Shown here in pieces: positions 19,272 to 26,926 of a stretch of DNA of 64,000 bases (position 1 is its first letter; every line of letters begins with the position of its first letter). Origin of the DNA: Bin95 sp965220855 (GTDB taxonomy: Bacteria; Pseudomonadota; Alphaproteobacteria; Bin95); the NCBI GenBank assembly GCA_965220855.1, contig CBDCQY010000001.1, positions 2,108,001 to 2,172,000 on the forward strand. The letters run 5' to 3'. The translations under genes were made by a program, and so were the position numbers. The notes below the pieces were generated by a model. The model worked only from the letters and a program-made list of their open reading frames with translations. It was not told the origin of the DNA and did no database searches.

Positions 19272-20828
19272 TCAGCGCTTGCGCCCGGCGGCGCGCGCCA
19301 GCGCCCAGGCCGGCAGCAGCGCCAATACGAACAGCAGCGCCAGCGCCAGAAAGGCGTCCTGGAAGCTGAAGGCCGTCGCCTGGGCGCGCACCGCCTCGCC
19401 CAGCCAGGCGAGCGCGGCCTGGCGCAGCTGCGCGTCCGGCAACCCGGCCCCGTCCAGCAGCAGGCCGAGTCCGGCCAGCAGGTCCTGGAAGGTGGCGTTG
19501 TCCGGCGTCTGGGTGGCGGCCAGCGATTCGGAATGGCGGTAGAGCCGCGATTCCAGCACCAGCACGATGACGCCGGTGCCGAGGCCGCCGCCCAGCTGGC
19601 GGAAGAAGTTGATCGTGCCGCCGGCCTGGTTCAGCCGGTCCTGCGGCAGCGCCGAGAGGGCGGCGGTCATCAGCGCCGGGTTGATCCAGGCCATGCCGAA
19701 GCGGCTGACGCCGGCGAAGAAGGCGAGCGCCCAGTAGGGCGTGTTGGCGTCCGCGCCCGAAAGCAGCGCCGCGCCGGCGGCGAAGCAGAGCAGGCCGCCC
19801 ATGATCGGGATGTAGGTCGGCGCGACATCGGAGGTCCGTCCGGTCAGCGGCAGCATGGCGACTACGAGCAGGCTCGCCGGCAGCAGCAGGATGCCGGCCT
19901 CGGTCGCCGTCTGGCCCTGCACCAGCTGGCCGAACACCGGGATGGCGTAGCTGGTGGCGAAATTGCCCGCGCCGAACACGACCGCAATGGCGAGCGCGGC
20001 CGCGAACGCCCGGTTGCGCAAGAGCGCGAGGTCCAGCAGGGAGGAGCCGGGGCGCGTCTGCGAGAGAAGGAACAGCCCCCCGCAAGCCAGCCCGAGCACG
20101 GTCTGGAGCAGGATGGCGTCCGAGGTCCAGCCGAGCCGGAGCCCGGTGGAGAGCACCGACATGGTGCAGAACAGCGCCACGCAGAGCGAGGCGTAGCCGG
20201 CCCAGTCGAAGCGCGGAAAGGGCGGGCGCGGGCGCTCCTGCGGCATGAACGCCATGCCGAGGAAGAAGGCGAGCGCCACCAGCGGCAGCGAGATGACGAA
20301 GATATGCCGCCAGGAAAGCAGGTCGATGGTAATGCCGCCGACCACCGGCCCGAGGCCGAGCGCCAGCGCCAGCGCCATGGTGTAGATGCCCATGGCCGTG
20401 CCGCGCCTCTCGGGCGGAAAGACCTGGAAGACGGTGACCATGACCAGCGGCTGCACGACGCCGGAGGCGAAGCCCTGGATGATGCGCCCGGCGATGATGA
20501 AGTCGAGCGTCGGCCCGACGGCGGCCATCAGCCCGCCGAGGAAGAACAGCGCCAGCACCAGCAGGAAGGCGTGGCGCTGGCCGAGCCGGGCCACGAACCA
20601 GGCGTTCAGCAGCTGGCTCGCCGTCATGGCGACGATGAAGCCGGTGGTGAGCAGCTGCGCGCGGTCCTGCCCGACCCCGTAGGCGCCCATCACGTCCGGC
20701 ACCGCCACGGCCACCACCGTGCCGGTCAGCACCATGGTGAAGGAGGCCGTCATGCCGGTGAGCGTCACCAGCCAGCGATAGGCGGGGCCGAACCGGGCGT
20801 AGAGGGCGTCGAGGCTCTCGTCGCTCAA
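19272..20828 (-). CDS. DHA2 family MFS multidrug efflux transporter (EmrB/QacA-like)
   Basis: A 14-TM drug:H+ antiporter type protein of about 518 residues. Visible are TGTVVAVAVPDVMGAYG in helix 1, the loop motif WFVARLGQRHAFLL, GRIIQGFASGVVQPLV, and motif C-like MALALALGLGPVVGG. The start is uncertain: the only plausible codon near the expected N-terminus is TTG at 20828 (MSDESLDALYARFG), 22 bp after the stop of the upstream deacetylase gene; the ATG farther upstream overlaps that gene. No EmrA-type membrane-fusion partner is adjacent. The pairing with an acetylpolyamine amidohydrolase-like gene is noted but unexplained. Confidence 0.85.
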   Translation of the reverse strand: MSDESLDALYARFGPAYRWLVTLTGMTASFTMVLTGTVVAVAVPDVMGAYGVGQDRAQLLTTGFIVAMTASQLLNAWFVARLGQRHAFLLVLALFFLGGLMAAVGPTLDFIIAGRIIQGFASGVVQPLVMVTVFQVFPPERRGTAMGIYTMALALALGLGPVVGGITIDLLSWRHIFVISLPLVALAFFLGMAFMPQERPRPPFPRFDWAGYASLCVALFCTMSVLSTGLRLGWTSDAILLQTVLGLACGGLFLLSQTRPGSSLLDLALLRNRAFAAALAIAVVFGAGNFATSYAIPVFGQLVQGQTATEAGILLLPASLLVVAMLPLTGRTSDVAPTYIPIMGGLLCFAAGAALLSGADANTPYWALAFFAGVSRFGMAWINPALMTAALSALPQDRLNQAGGTINFFRQLGGGLGTGVIVLVLESRLYRHSESLAATQTPDNATFQDLLAGLGLLLDGAGLPDAQLRQAALAWLGEAVRAQATAFSFQDAFLALALLFVLALLPAWALARAAGRKR

Positions 20829-20850
20829 GGCAGGCGGCGGGCGCCGCCGG

Positions 20851-21879
20851 TCACGTCCGCGTCTCCCGGAACCCGTCGAGGAAGGCGGTGAGGTTGGCGC
20901 CCAGCGCCTCCACCGCATAGCCGCCCTCCTGCACCAGCACGGTCGGCAGCCCAAGCGCGCCGAGGCGGCGGCCGATCTCGCCGAAGCCGGGCGTGGTCAC
21001 GCGCAGCACGCCGATGGGGTCGTGTTCGAAGGCGTCGAAGCCGGTCGAGACCAGCAGCGCCTCGGGCGCGAAATGCCGCAACGCGGCGATCCCCCGGTCG
21101 AGCGCCGCCAGGAAGGCCGCGTCGTCTGCGCCCGGCGGCAGCGGCAGGTTGAGCGTGTAGCCCCGGCCGTCGCCTTCGCCGATCTCGTGCGCATAGCCGG
21201 CGAAGAAGGGGAAATAGTCCGCCGGGTCGCCATGCAGCGAGACGAACAGCACGTCGCGCCGGCGATAGAAGATGTGCTGCGTGCCGTTGCCGTGATGGAC
21301 GTCGAAATCGAGGATCGCCACGCGGTCCCGCTCGCGGCGCATATAGTCGGCGGCGATGGCGATATTGTTGAGATAGCAGAAGCCGCCGGCGAGGTCCGAG
21401 AAGGCGTGATGGCCGGGCGGGCGGCAGAGCGCATAGGCGCTGTCTTCGCCGTCGAGCACCAGGCGCGCGGCGTGGGTGGCGGCGTGGGCGGCGGCGGTTG
21501 CGGCCGCCCAGGTGCCCTCGACGATCGGCGCGCTGCCGGTGGCGATGTAATAGCCGGCCTGCCCGGCGACGCCGGTCGGGCGGCCCTGCATGTGGCGGCC
21601 GGGATGGGCGTAGGGATAGACGACGGGCGTCGGCGCCGGCAGTTCCTGCCAGCGCGCCCAGGCGGTCTCCAGAAAAGCGAGATAGCCGGGGTCGTGGACG
21701 GCGGCCCTCGGCCCCGCGCCATAGTCGGGCGGTTCGACCGGCTCATGCCCGCCGGCCCGGATCGCCGCCAGCAGGGCGTCGGCCCGCTCCGCGATCTCCC
21801 AATGGGGCACGGCCGTCCCCCGGCTCAGAATCGAGGGCGGCCGGTGGCGCTCATGCGCCGGCGTATAGACGGTCTTCAC
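20851..21879 (-). CDS. Histone deacetylase family protein (acetylpolyamine amidohydrolase-like)
   Basis: A 342-residue arginase-fold zinc deacetylase. The charge-relay histidines are in LCRPPGHHAFSDLAGGFCY (His157-His158). The zinc ligands are in ILDFDVHHGNGTQ (Asp193 and His195) and in VSTGFDAFEHDP (about Asp283). Bacterial members remove acetyl groups from polyamines or other small amides rather than histones. The GTG at 21879 has GGGGAGGAG upstream. It lies directly upstream of, and is probably cotranscribed with, a DHA2 exporter. The substrate is not defined by sequence. Confidence 0.9.
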   Translation of the reverse strand: MKTVYTPAHERHRPPSILSRGTAVPHWEIAERADALLAAIRAGGHEPVEPPDYGAGPRAAVHDPGYLAFLETAWARWQELPAPTPVVYPYAHPGRHMQGRPTGVAGQAGYYIATGSAPIVEGTWAAATAAAHAATHAARLVLDGEDSAYALCRPPGHHAFSDLAGGFCYLNNIAIAADYMRRERDRVAILDFDVHHGNGTQHIFYRRRDVLFVSLHGDPADYFPFFAGYAHEIGEGDGRGYTLNLPLPPGADDAAFLAALDRGIAALRHFAPEALLVSTGFDAFEHDPIGVLRVTTPGFGEIGRRLGALGLPTVLVQEGGYAVEALGANLTAFLDGFRETRT

Positions 21880-21942
21880 AGCATCGCTCCTCCCCGCAAA
21901 CGGTAGCAGCGGGCAGGCAGACTGTCGAACGAGGGCCGGCGG

Positions 21943-22179
21943 TCATCGCTCGAATGCCGAGCGGGGCAGGCCGGATTGCCGGATGATCGACATGAGCGTG
22001 CCGGGGCGTAGCTCCGAGTGATCCGGTACGGGAACGGTTATCGATCCCTCGGGGCCGGTCTTCTGCATCGCGACATGGCTCCCGCGCCGCCGCACTTCCC
22101 TGAAGCCGTGCGCCTCGAGGATGCGGCAGACCGCTCGGCCCGAAAGCACGCGCAGTCTAGCCAACCGCGACCTCGACAT
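21943..22179 (-). CDS. hicA: HicA family toxin (putative mRNA interferase)
   Basis: A 78-residue dsRBD-fold HicA protein. The core LRVLSGRAVCRILEAHGF, then VRRRGSHVAMQK with the catalytic His in GSH, and the tail VPVPDHSELRPGTLMSIIRQ are classic for the family. It overlaps the upstream hicB by 23 nt in another frame. The ATG at 22179 is the first start; a TTG five codons later would give a more typical N-terminus. It presumably degrades mRNA when freed from HicB. Confidence 0.87.
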   Translation of the reverse strand: MSRSRLARLRVLSGRAVCRILEAHGFREVRRRGSHVAMQKTGPEGSITVPVPDHSELRPGTLMSIIRQSGLPRSAFER

Positions 22180-22378
22180 GGGTCACATAGACTTCATCGC
22201 GCAGGCGTCGGCGGACCTCATCGCCGTCGGCAGTCTCGAAGAACAGCGTCAGCGCTTCCGCCAGGTTGTCGCGCGCCTCGGATACGCTGTCGCCCTGGCT
22301 GGCAATGTCCAGCTCCGGGCAGAGCGCGACATAGCTGTCGCCATCCCGCTCGACGATCGCCGTCAATCGTTTGGTCAC
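22157..22378 (-). CDS. hicB: HicB family antitoxin
   Basis: A 73-residue HicB-type protein with the degraded RNase H-like fold: TAIVERDGDSYVALCPELDI, then ASQGDSVSEARDNLAEAL. It is short and has no separate C-terminal DNA-binding domain, unlike longer HicB proteins, so repression of the operon may depend on the neighbouring HTH protein. The GTG at 22378 is preceded by GGGAGA. The order is antitoxin first, toxin second, with overlapping genes. Confidence 0.87.
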   Translation of the reverse strand: MTKRLTAIVERDGDSYVALCPELDIASQGDSVSEARDNLAEALTLFFETADGDEVRRRLRDEVYVTHVEVAVG

Positions 22379-22418
22379 TGCCTGTCTCCCTCGATCGGGC
22401 GCATCATGTCCAGGCGGC

Positions 22419-22913
22419 TCAGGCCGCGCTGGCGTAGCAATCCGCAGCTTCGCCGTCGGCGCCGTCGCGCCGGGCGAGCTCGAATGTCATCGGCAGCGGG
22501 CCTTCGGATGTCTGGCGGGGGCTGATCTTCATGCCCGGAATGGCATTCGCCGGGATCTCGACGCCGGGCGCGTGAGGGGCCAGCAGGTTCAGGACAAGCT
22601 GGCGGACGATCTTCTCGGTGAAGCTGCGGGGGCGGGTGCGGTCGTTCTCCCAGCGCAAGACGGTGCGCTTGTCCGAGATGCCGATGGCTTCGGCGAACTC
22701 CGCTCCCGTGAACAGCAGGGCGCCGCGCAGGAAACGGAGTTCCGCCCCGACCAGCTGGACCGGCGTGAGCGCCCGCGCCACGGCGATCGTCGCCAGCATC
22801 ATCCTGACCTTCGGGAAGGTCTTGCTGCCGTCCTCGCTTTCCGTGACGGTGTCGATCAGCGTCACCGGCAGCCCTAACTCCACCGTCGCGTCATATTCTT
22901 TTACCCGTTGCAT
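22419..22913 (-). CDS. HTH transcriptional regulator (XRE/MqsA-like antitoxin C-domain)
   Basis: A 164-residue protein whose middle part, VGAELRFLRGALLFTGAEFAEAIGISDKRTVLRWENDRTRP, is written here only as landmarks: GAELRFLRGALLFTG, AEFAEAIGIS and RTVLRWEND form an HTH like that of MqsA/HigA antitoxin-type regulators. The first 60 residues match nothing I recognise. The start is taken at 22913 because GGAG lies 8 nt upstream; an in-frame ATG at 22925 is the alternative. It is encoded 40 bp upstream of hicB on the same strand and may regulate that pair, but the two could also be independent. Confidence 0.72.
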   Translation of the reverse strand: MQRVKEYDATVELGLPVTLIDTVTESEDGSKTFPKVRMMLATIAVARALTPVQLVGAELRFLRGALLFTGAEFAEAIGISDKRTVLRWENDRTRPRSFTEKIVRQLVLNLLAPHAPGVEIPANAIPGMKISPRQTSEGPLPMTFELARRDGADGEAADCYASAA

Positions 22914-22956
22914 TCCCGACTCCATATCCGAGAGAAGACATAACAGATCGCCCCGG

Positions 22957-23973
22957 CTAGTCCGCCACGCGCACGCACATCTTGCCGAAATTGTCGCCGT
23001 GGAAGAGGCCGATGAAGGCGTCGGGGGCGGATTCGAGGCCCTCCGAGACGGTCTCGCGCCAGCGCATCCGGCCGTCGCCTATCCAGCCGCCCATGTCGGC
23101 GAGGAAGGCGTCGGTGCGCTCGGCATGGTCGGAGACGATGAAGCCCTGCATCCGGATGCGCTTGCCCACCACCAGAAACAGATTGTTGGGGCCGGGCATC
23201 GGGCGGCTGTCATTGTAGCGCGCGATCATGCCGCAGGCGACGACACGGCCGAAGAAGTTCATCGCATTCAGCGCAGCTTCCAGATGCGCGCCGCCGACAT
23301 TCTCGAAATAGACGTCCACCCCGTCCGGGCAGGCCTCGGCGAGCGCCGCCTGCAGGTCGCCGCAGGTCTTGTAGTTGATCGCGGCATCGACGCCGGCTTC
23401 GTCCCGCAGCCAGGCGCATTTCTCGTCCGAGCCCGCCGAGCCGACCACCCGGCAGCCCTTCAGCTTCGCGATCTGGCAGACGACCGCGCCGACCGCGCCC
23501 GAAGCGGCGGAGACGAACACCGTCTCGCCCGCCTTGGGCTGGCCGAGGTCCAGCAGGCCGACATAGGCCGTCTGGCCGGGCATTCCGAGCACGCCCAGAT
23601 TCGCCTGCAAGGGGGCCAGGTCGGGATCGATGGCGCGCAGCAGCCTGCCGTCGGCGACATGCCAGTCCCGCCAGCCGCCGCCGACGCCGAACACCAGCGC
23701 GCCGGCCGGGAAGCGCCCGCCCTTCGACTTCTCCACCCGGCCGACGAAATAGCCGTCCAGCGGCTCGCCGATGGCGAAGGGCGGGGCGTAGCTCTTGCGG
23801 TCGCTGATCCGCCCCCGGATATAGGGATCGACCGACATCCACAGCGTGCGCACCAGCATTTCGCCGTCGCCCGCCACCGGCATCGGCGCCGTCTCCAGGG
23901 CGAAATTGTCGGGCGTCGGCAGGCCGACCGGCCGGCTCTTGAGCACGATGCGGCGATTCTCGTTCGCGGCCAT
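22957..23973 (-). CDS. NADP-dependent oxidoreductase (zinc-less MDR; prostaglandin reductase/CurA-like)
   Basis: A 338-residue medium-chain reductase without zinc ligands, of the leukotriene B4 dehydrogenase/CurA type that reduces alpha,beta-unsaturated ketones or aldehydes with NADPH. Hallmarks are RIVLKSRPVGLPTPDNF, MSVDPYIRGRISDRKSY, VFVSAASGAVGAVVCQIAK, the phosphate-binding AGSDEKCAWL, and VDVYFENVGGAHLEAAL. The start at 23973 (MAANEN) is chosen over an ATG 13 codons upstream on homology. It is divergent from the metal ABC importer. Confidence 0.9.
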   Translation of the reverse strand: MAANENRRIVLKSRPVGLPTPDNFALETAPMPVAGDGEMLVRTLWMSVDPYIRGRISDRKSYAPPFAIGEPLDGYFVGRVEKSKGGRFPAGALVFGVGGGWRDWHVADGRLLRAIDPDLAPLQANLGVLGMPGQTAYVGLLDLGQPKAGETVFVSAASGAVGAVVCQIAKLKGCRVVGSAGSDEKCAWLRDEAGVDAAINYKTCGDLQAALAEACPDGVDVYFENVGGAHLEAALNAMNFFGRVVACGMIARYNDSRPMPGPNNLFLVVGKRIRMQGFIVSDHAERTDAFLADMGGWIGDGRMRWRETVSEGLESAPDAFIGLFHGDNFGKMCVRVAD

Positions 23974-24043
23974 TGGGGAGGATCTCCAACTCGAAAGACC
24001 GAAGGCTATCATGCCGGCCCGACCCGGACAAGATCGAATGTAG

Positions 24044-24086
24044 CATAAGCTTCATTTTATGGCATCGGGCGCAATTATGTGCCCGA
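24044..24086. promoter_or_regulatory. Two candidate operator palindromes upstream of the metal ABC importer
   Basis: In the 157-bp divergent region, an inverted repeat CATAAGCTTCATTTTATG (24044-24061) is followed by a 22-bp imperfect palindrome with arms TCGGGC (24065-24070) and GCCCGA (24081-24086) around GCAATTATGT. Both lie 45-90 bp before the importer start, where a Mur/MntR/Fur-type metalloregulator would bind. Neither is a textbook box, so the regulator is not assigned. Confidence 0.35.
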
Positions 24087-24130
24087 GCGATAGATTGACG
24101 CCGGGGCTTTGTTGCGCCAGACTGGCGGTC

Positions 24131-25018
24131 ATGCGCTGGCTTTTCGCTCTCCTCCTGGCCGGGTTCGCCCAGGCCGCCGCCCCGGCCGTCGCCGAGGGAA
24201 GGCCGATCGCGACCATCCGGATGATCGCCGAGCCGCTCGGTATCGAGAGCCTGATGGGGCCGGGCGTCGATCCGCATCTCTACAAGCTCACCCGCGCCGA
24301 CATCGTGCGCCTGGTGAACGCCTCGCACCTGCTCTATTGCGGCCTCGGCCTCGAGGGCAAGATGCTGGACGCCTTCGAGCGGCTGAAGCGCGCCGGCAAG
24401 CCGGCGTTCGCGGTCTGCGAGGCGGTGCCGGAGGAGAGCCGCCTCAAGGCCGCGCCGGACTATCCGGGCGCGGGCGACCCGCATGTCTGGATGGACCCGC
24501 TGCTCTGGGCCGAGGCGCTCCGCGCCGCCGCGGCCGAGATCGGCCTCGCGCCCCCCGGCGATTTCGACCGCCTGCACGCCTATGCCCGCGCCAGCATCGC
24601 GAGCATCCCGCAAGAGGCGCGGCTGCTGGTCACCGCCCATGACGCCTTTGCCTATTTCGGGCGCCGCTACGGCCTCGAAGTGGCCGGCATCCAGGGCGTC
24701 AACACCGACTCGGAAGCCGGGCTGAAGGCGATCGAGACGCTGGTGGAGACCGTCGTGGCGCGCCGCCTGCCGGCCGTCTTCGCCGAATCGACGGTCTCGG
24801 AGCGCAATGTCCGCGCCATCGTGGAGGGCGCGGCGGCGCGCGGCCACCGGGTGCGGATCGGCGCGAAGCTCTTCTCGGACGCGATGGGGCCTCCGGGCAG
24901 CTATGAGGGCAGCTATATCGGCATGATCGACCACAATGTCACCGCGATCGCGCGCGCGCTCGGCGGAAGCGCGCCGCCCGGCGGGATGCAGGGGAGGCTC
25001 GCCGGCGATGGCCTCTGA
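24131..25018 (+). CDS. Metal ABC transporter substrate-binding protein (Mn/Zn/Fe, SitA/TroA-like)
   Basis: A 295-residue periplasmic cluster A-I metal-binding protein. A signal peptide covers residues 1-24 or so (MRWLFALLLAGFAQAAAPA). Ligand histidines are in GPGVDPHLYK, GDPHVWMDP and LVTAHDAFAYFGRRYG; the acidic ligand is likely the Asp of MIDHNV. GIQGVNTDSEAG and FAESTVSERNVRAI favour the Mn/Fe-type (SitA/PsaA/TroA) over ZnuA, and there is no His-rich loop. The ATG at 24131 gives a clean signal peptide; an earlier in-frame start exists at 24059. It is the first gene of a four-gene operon. Confidence 0.88.
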   Translation: MRWLFALLLAGFAQAAAPAVAEGRPIATIRMIAEPLGIESLMGPGVDPHLYKLTRADIVRLVNASHLLYCGLGLEGKMLDAFERLKRAGKPAFAVCEAVPEESRLKAAPDYPGAGDPHVWMDPLLWAEALRAAAAEIGLAPPGDFDRLHAYARASIASIPQEARLLVTAHDAFAYFGRRYGLEVAGIQGVNTDSEAGLKAIETLVETVVARRLPAVFAESTVSERNVRAIVEGAAARGHRVRIGAKLFSDAMGPPGSYEGSYIGMIDHNVTAIARALGGSAPPGGMQGRLAGDGL

Positions 25019-25769
25019 AGCGCAGCGCGAGCACCGCCCCGCGCCCTTCGAGGCGCGCGGGCTCACGGTCGCCTGGGGCGGGCGTCCGGCGCTCTGGAAT
25101 GTGGACCTCCGCCTGCCGGCCTCGGGCCTCGCCGCCGTGGTCGGCCCCAATGGCGCGGGCAAATCCACCCTGTTCAAGGCGGGTCTCGGCCTCGCGCCGA
25201 TCCTGACCGGCGAGCTGCGCCTGCTGGGCCAGCCGCCGGGCCGGGCGCGCCGGCGCATCGCCTACATGCCGCAGAGCAACCGCATCGACCGGGACTTCCC
25301 CGTCTCCGCGCGGGATGTGGCCGCCATGGGCCTCTACGGCCGGGTCGGATGGTTCCGCCGTCTCGGCAAGCGCGAGCGGGAAGCCGCCGACGCCGCGCTC
25401 GACCGGGTGGGCCTCGCCGACTTCCGCCTGCGCCAGATCGGCCGCCTCTCCGGCGGGCAGCAGCAGCGGGTGTTCCTTGCCCGCGCGCTCGCCCAGGAGG
25501 CCGAACTGCTGCTGCTGGACGAGCCGTTCTCGGGCATCGACGCGGCTTCCGAGGCCGCGATCTTCGACGTGCTGGCGGCGCTGGAGCGCGAGGGCCGCCA
25601 TATCGTCTGCATTCATCACGATCTCGAGACCGTCGCGCGCTATTTCGACCATGTGACGGTGCTGAACGCCGCCGTGATCGCCAGCGGCCCGCCCGCCGGC
25701 GCGCTGGCGGCGGAGACGCTGCGGCGCGCCTATCGCACGGCCGGCCCGCCCCGGCTGGCGGCGGCGTGA
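25008..25769 (+). CDS. Metal ABC transporter ATP-binding protein
   Basis: A 253-residue ATPase of the manganese/zinc importer. Walker A VVGPNGAGKST is at about 44-54; the Q-loop is in YMPQSNRIDRDFP, the signature is LSGGQQQRVFLARAL, Walker B is LLLLDEPFSGID, and the switch His is in IHHDL. The ATG at 25008 overlaps the end of the binding-protein gene by 11 nt and has GGGGAGG upstream. It overlaps the next permease gene as GTGA. Confidence 0.93.
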   Translation: MASEAQREHRPAPFEARGLTVAWGGRPALWNVDLRLPASGLAAVVGPNGAGKSTLFKAGLGLAPILTGELRLLGQPPGRARRRIAYMPQSNRIDRDFPVSARDVAAMGLYGRVGWFRRLGKREREAADAALDRVGLADFRLRQIGRLSGGQQQRVFLARALAQEAELLLLDEPFSGIDAASEAAIFDVLAALEREGRHIVCIHHDLETVARYFDHVTVLNAAVIASGPPAGALAAETLRRAYRTAGPPRLAAA

Positions 25770-26926
25770 ACGACGAAGCCGGGGCGCTGCTGGCGGCGCT
25801 GACCTTCCGGGCCGGCTACAACAGCGCCGTCGCGATGGCCGGCGCGGCGCTGCTCGGCGCGGCCGCGGCCGGCGTCGGCGTCTTCCTGATGCTGCGCGCC
25901 CGCACGCTCGCGGCCGACGCCATCGGCCACGCGACCCTGCCCGGCATCCTGCTCGCCTTCATCGCTGCGCTGGCGCTCGGCGGGGAAGGGCGCGCGCTGC
26001 CGGCGCTGCTGGCGGGCGCGGCCGTCACCGGCGCGCTCGGCATGGCGGCGGCCGAACTGCTGACTCGGCGCACCCGGCTTGCGCCCGACGCGGCGATCGC
26101 GGTCGCGCTCAGCGTCTTCTACGCCCTCGGCGTGGTGCTGCTCTCCTGGGTGCAGACCTTGCCGGCAGGCGGTCAGGGCGGCCTGCGGACCTTTCTGCTG
26201 GGCCAGGCGGCGGCGCTCTCGGCGGCGGAGGCGCAGGGCCTCGCCATCGCGGCGCTGCTGGTGTTCGCGCTGCTGCTGGCGCTTTTCCGGCCGCTGGCGC
26301 TGCTCAGCTTCGACGAGGACCATGCGCGGGCCGGCGGCTGGCCGGTCGCGAAGCTGGACGCGACCCTGCTGGCGCTCGCCGTGCTGGTCACGGTGCTGGG
26401 CCTCCAGACCGTCGGGCTGGTGCTGATCGTGGCCTTGCTGGCGCTGCCGGCGGTGGCGGCCCGCTTCTGGTCGGAGGGCCTCTCGCGCCTCTTTGCGCTC
26501 GCGGTCGCCTTCGGCGCGGGCGGGGCCTTTCTGGGCGCGGGCGTTTCCGCCGTCTGGCCGCGCGCGCCGACCGGCGCCTCGATCGTGCTGGCGCTCGGCG
26601 CGATCTTTCTGGCGAGCCTGCTGGCCGCGCCCCGGCGCGGCCTCCTGGCGGAGCTGCTGCGGCGCGGGCAGGCGGGCTGGCGGCTCCGCGCCGCGCGGGC
26701 GCTGCAGGGCGGCCGGCCGACGGCCGGCGCGCTGCTGTTCGGCTGGCGGCGCGGCGGCAGGCTGACGGCGCGCGGCCGGGCCGCGCTCGCCCGGCTCGAA
26801 CTCTGGGACCGGCTGCTGGCCGAGGCCCCGGAGGCCGCGCCGCCGGACCTCGCCTGGGGGCTCGACCCCCTGCCGGCGGAACTGCTGGAGGGGCTGGCGG
26901 CGCGGCGGGCGGGAGAGGACCGGTGA
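25766..26926 (+). CDS. Metal ABC transporter permease with C-terminal cytoplasmic extension
   Basis: A 386-residue ABC-3 family permease. Residues about 10-289 form the membrane domain: AAGVGVFLMLRARTLAADAI, GHATLPGILLAF, DEDHARAGGWPVAKLD and LQTVGLVLIVALLALPAVAA, the conserved ABC-3 region. Residues 290-386 extend far beyond a normal permease. They are Arg-rich and contain RLTARGRAALARLELWDRLL, which looks like the wing and dimerisation helix of a DtxR-type winged helix. A permease-repressor fusion is known in Chlamydia (YtgC-R), so a regulatory tail is plausible but unproven. The GTG at 25766 overlaps the ATPase stop. Confidence 0.88.
   Translation: MNDEAGALLAALTFRAGYNSAVAMAGAALLGAAAAGVGVFLMLRARTLAADAIGHATLPGILLAFIAALALGGEGRALPALLAGAAVTGALGMAAAELLTRRTRLAPDAAIAVALSVFYALGVVLLSWVQTLPAGGQGGLRTFLLGQAAALSAAEAQGLAIAALLVFALLLALFRPLALLSFDEDHARAGGWPVAKLDATLLALAVLVTVLGLQTVGLVLIVALLALPAVAARFWSEGLSRLFALAVAFGAGGAFLGAGVSAVWPRAPTGASIVLALGAIFLASLLAAPRRGLLAELLRRGQAGWRLRAARALQGGRPTAGALLFGWRRGGRLTARGRAALARLELWDRLLAEAPEAAPPDLAWGLDPLPAELLEGLAARRAGEDR

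Noticed and set aside
18069..20891. A 940-codon open frame on the plus strand opposite the two MFS genes and the HDAC gene
   Set aside because: It is antisense to three well-supported genes and is Arg/Gly/Ala/Gln-rich with no domain. Long antisense frames are expected in GC-rich coding DNA.
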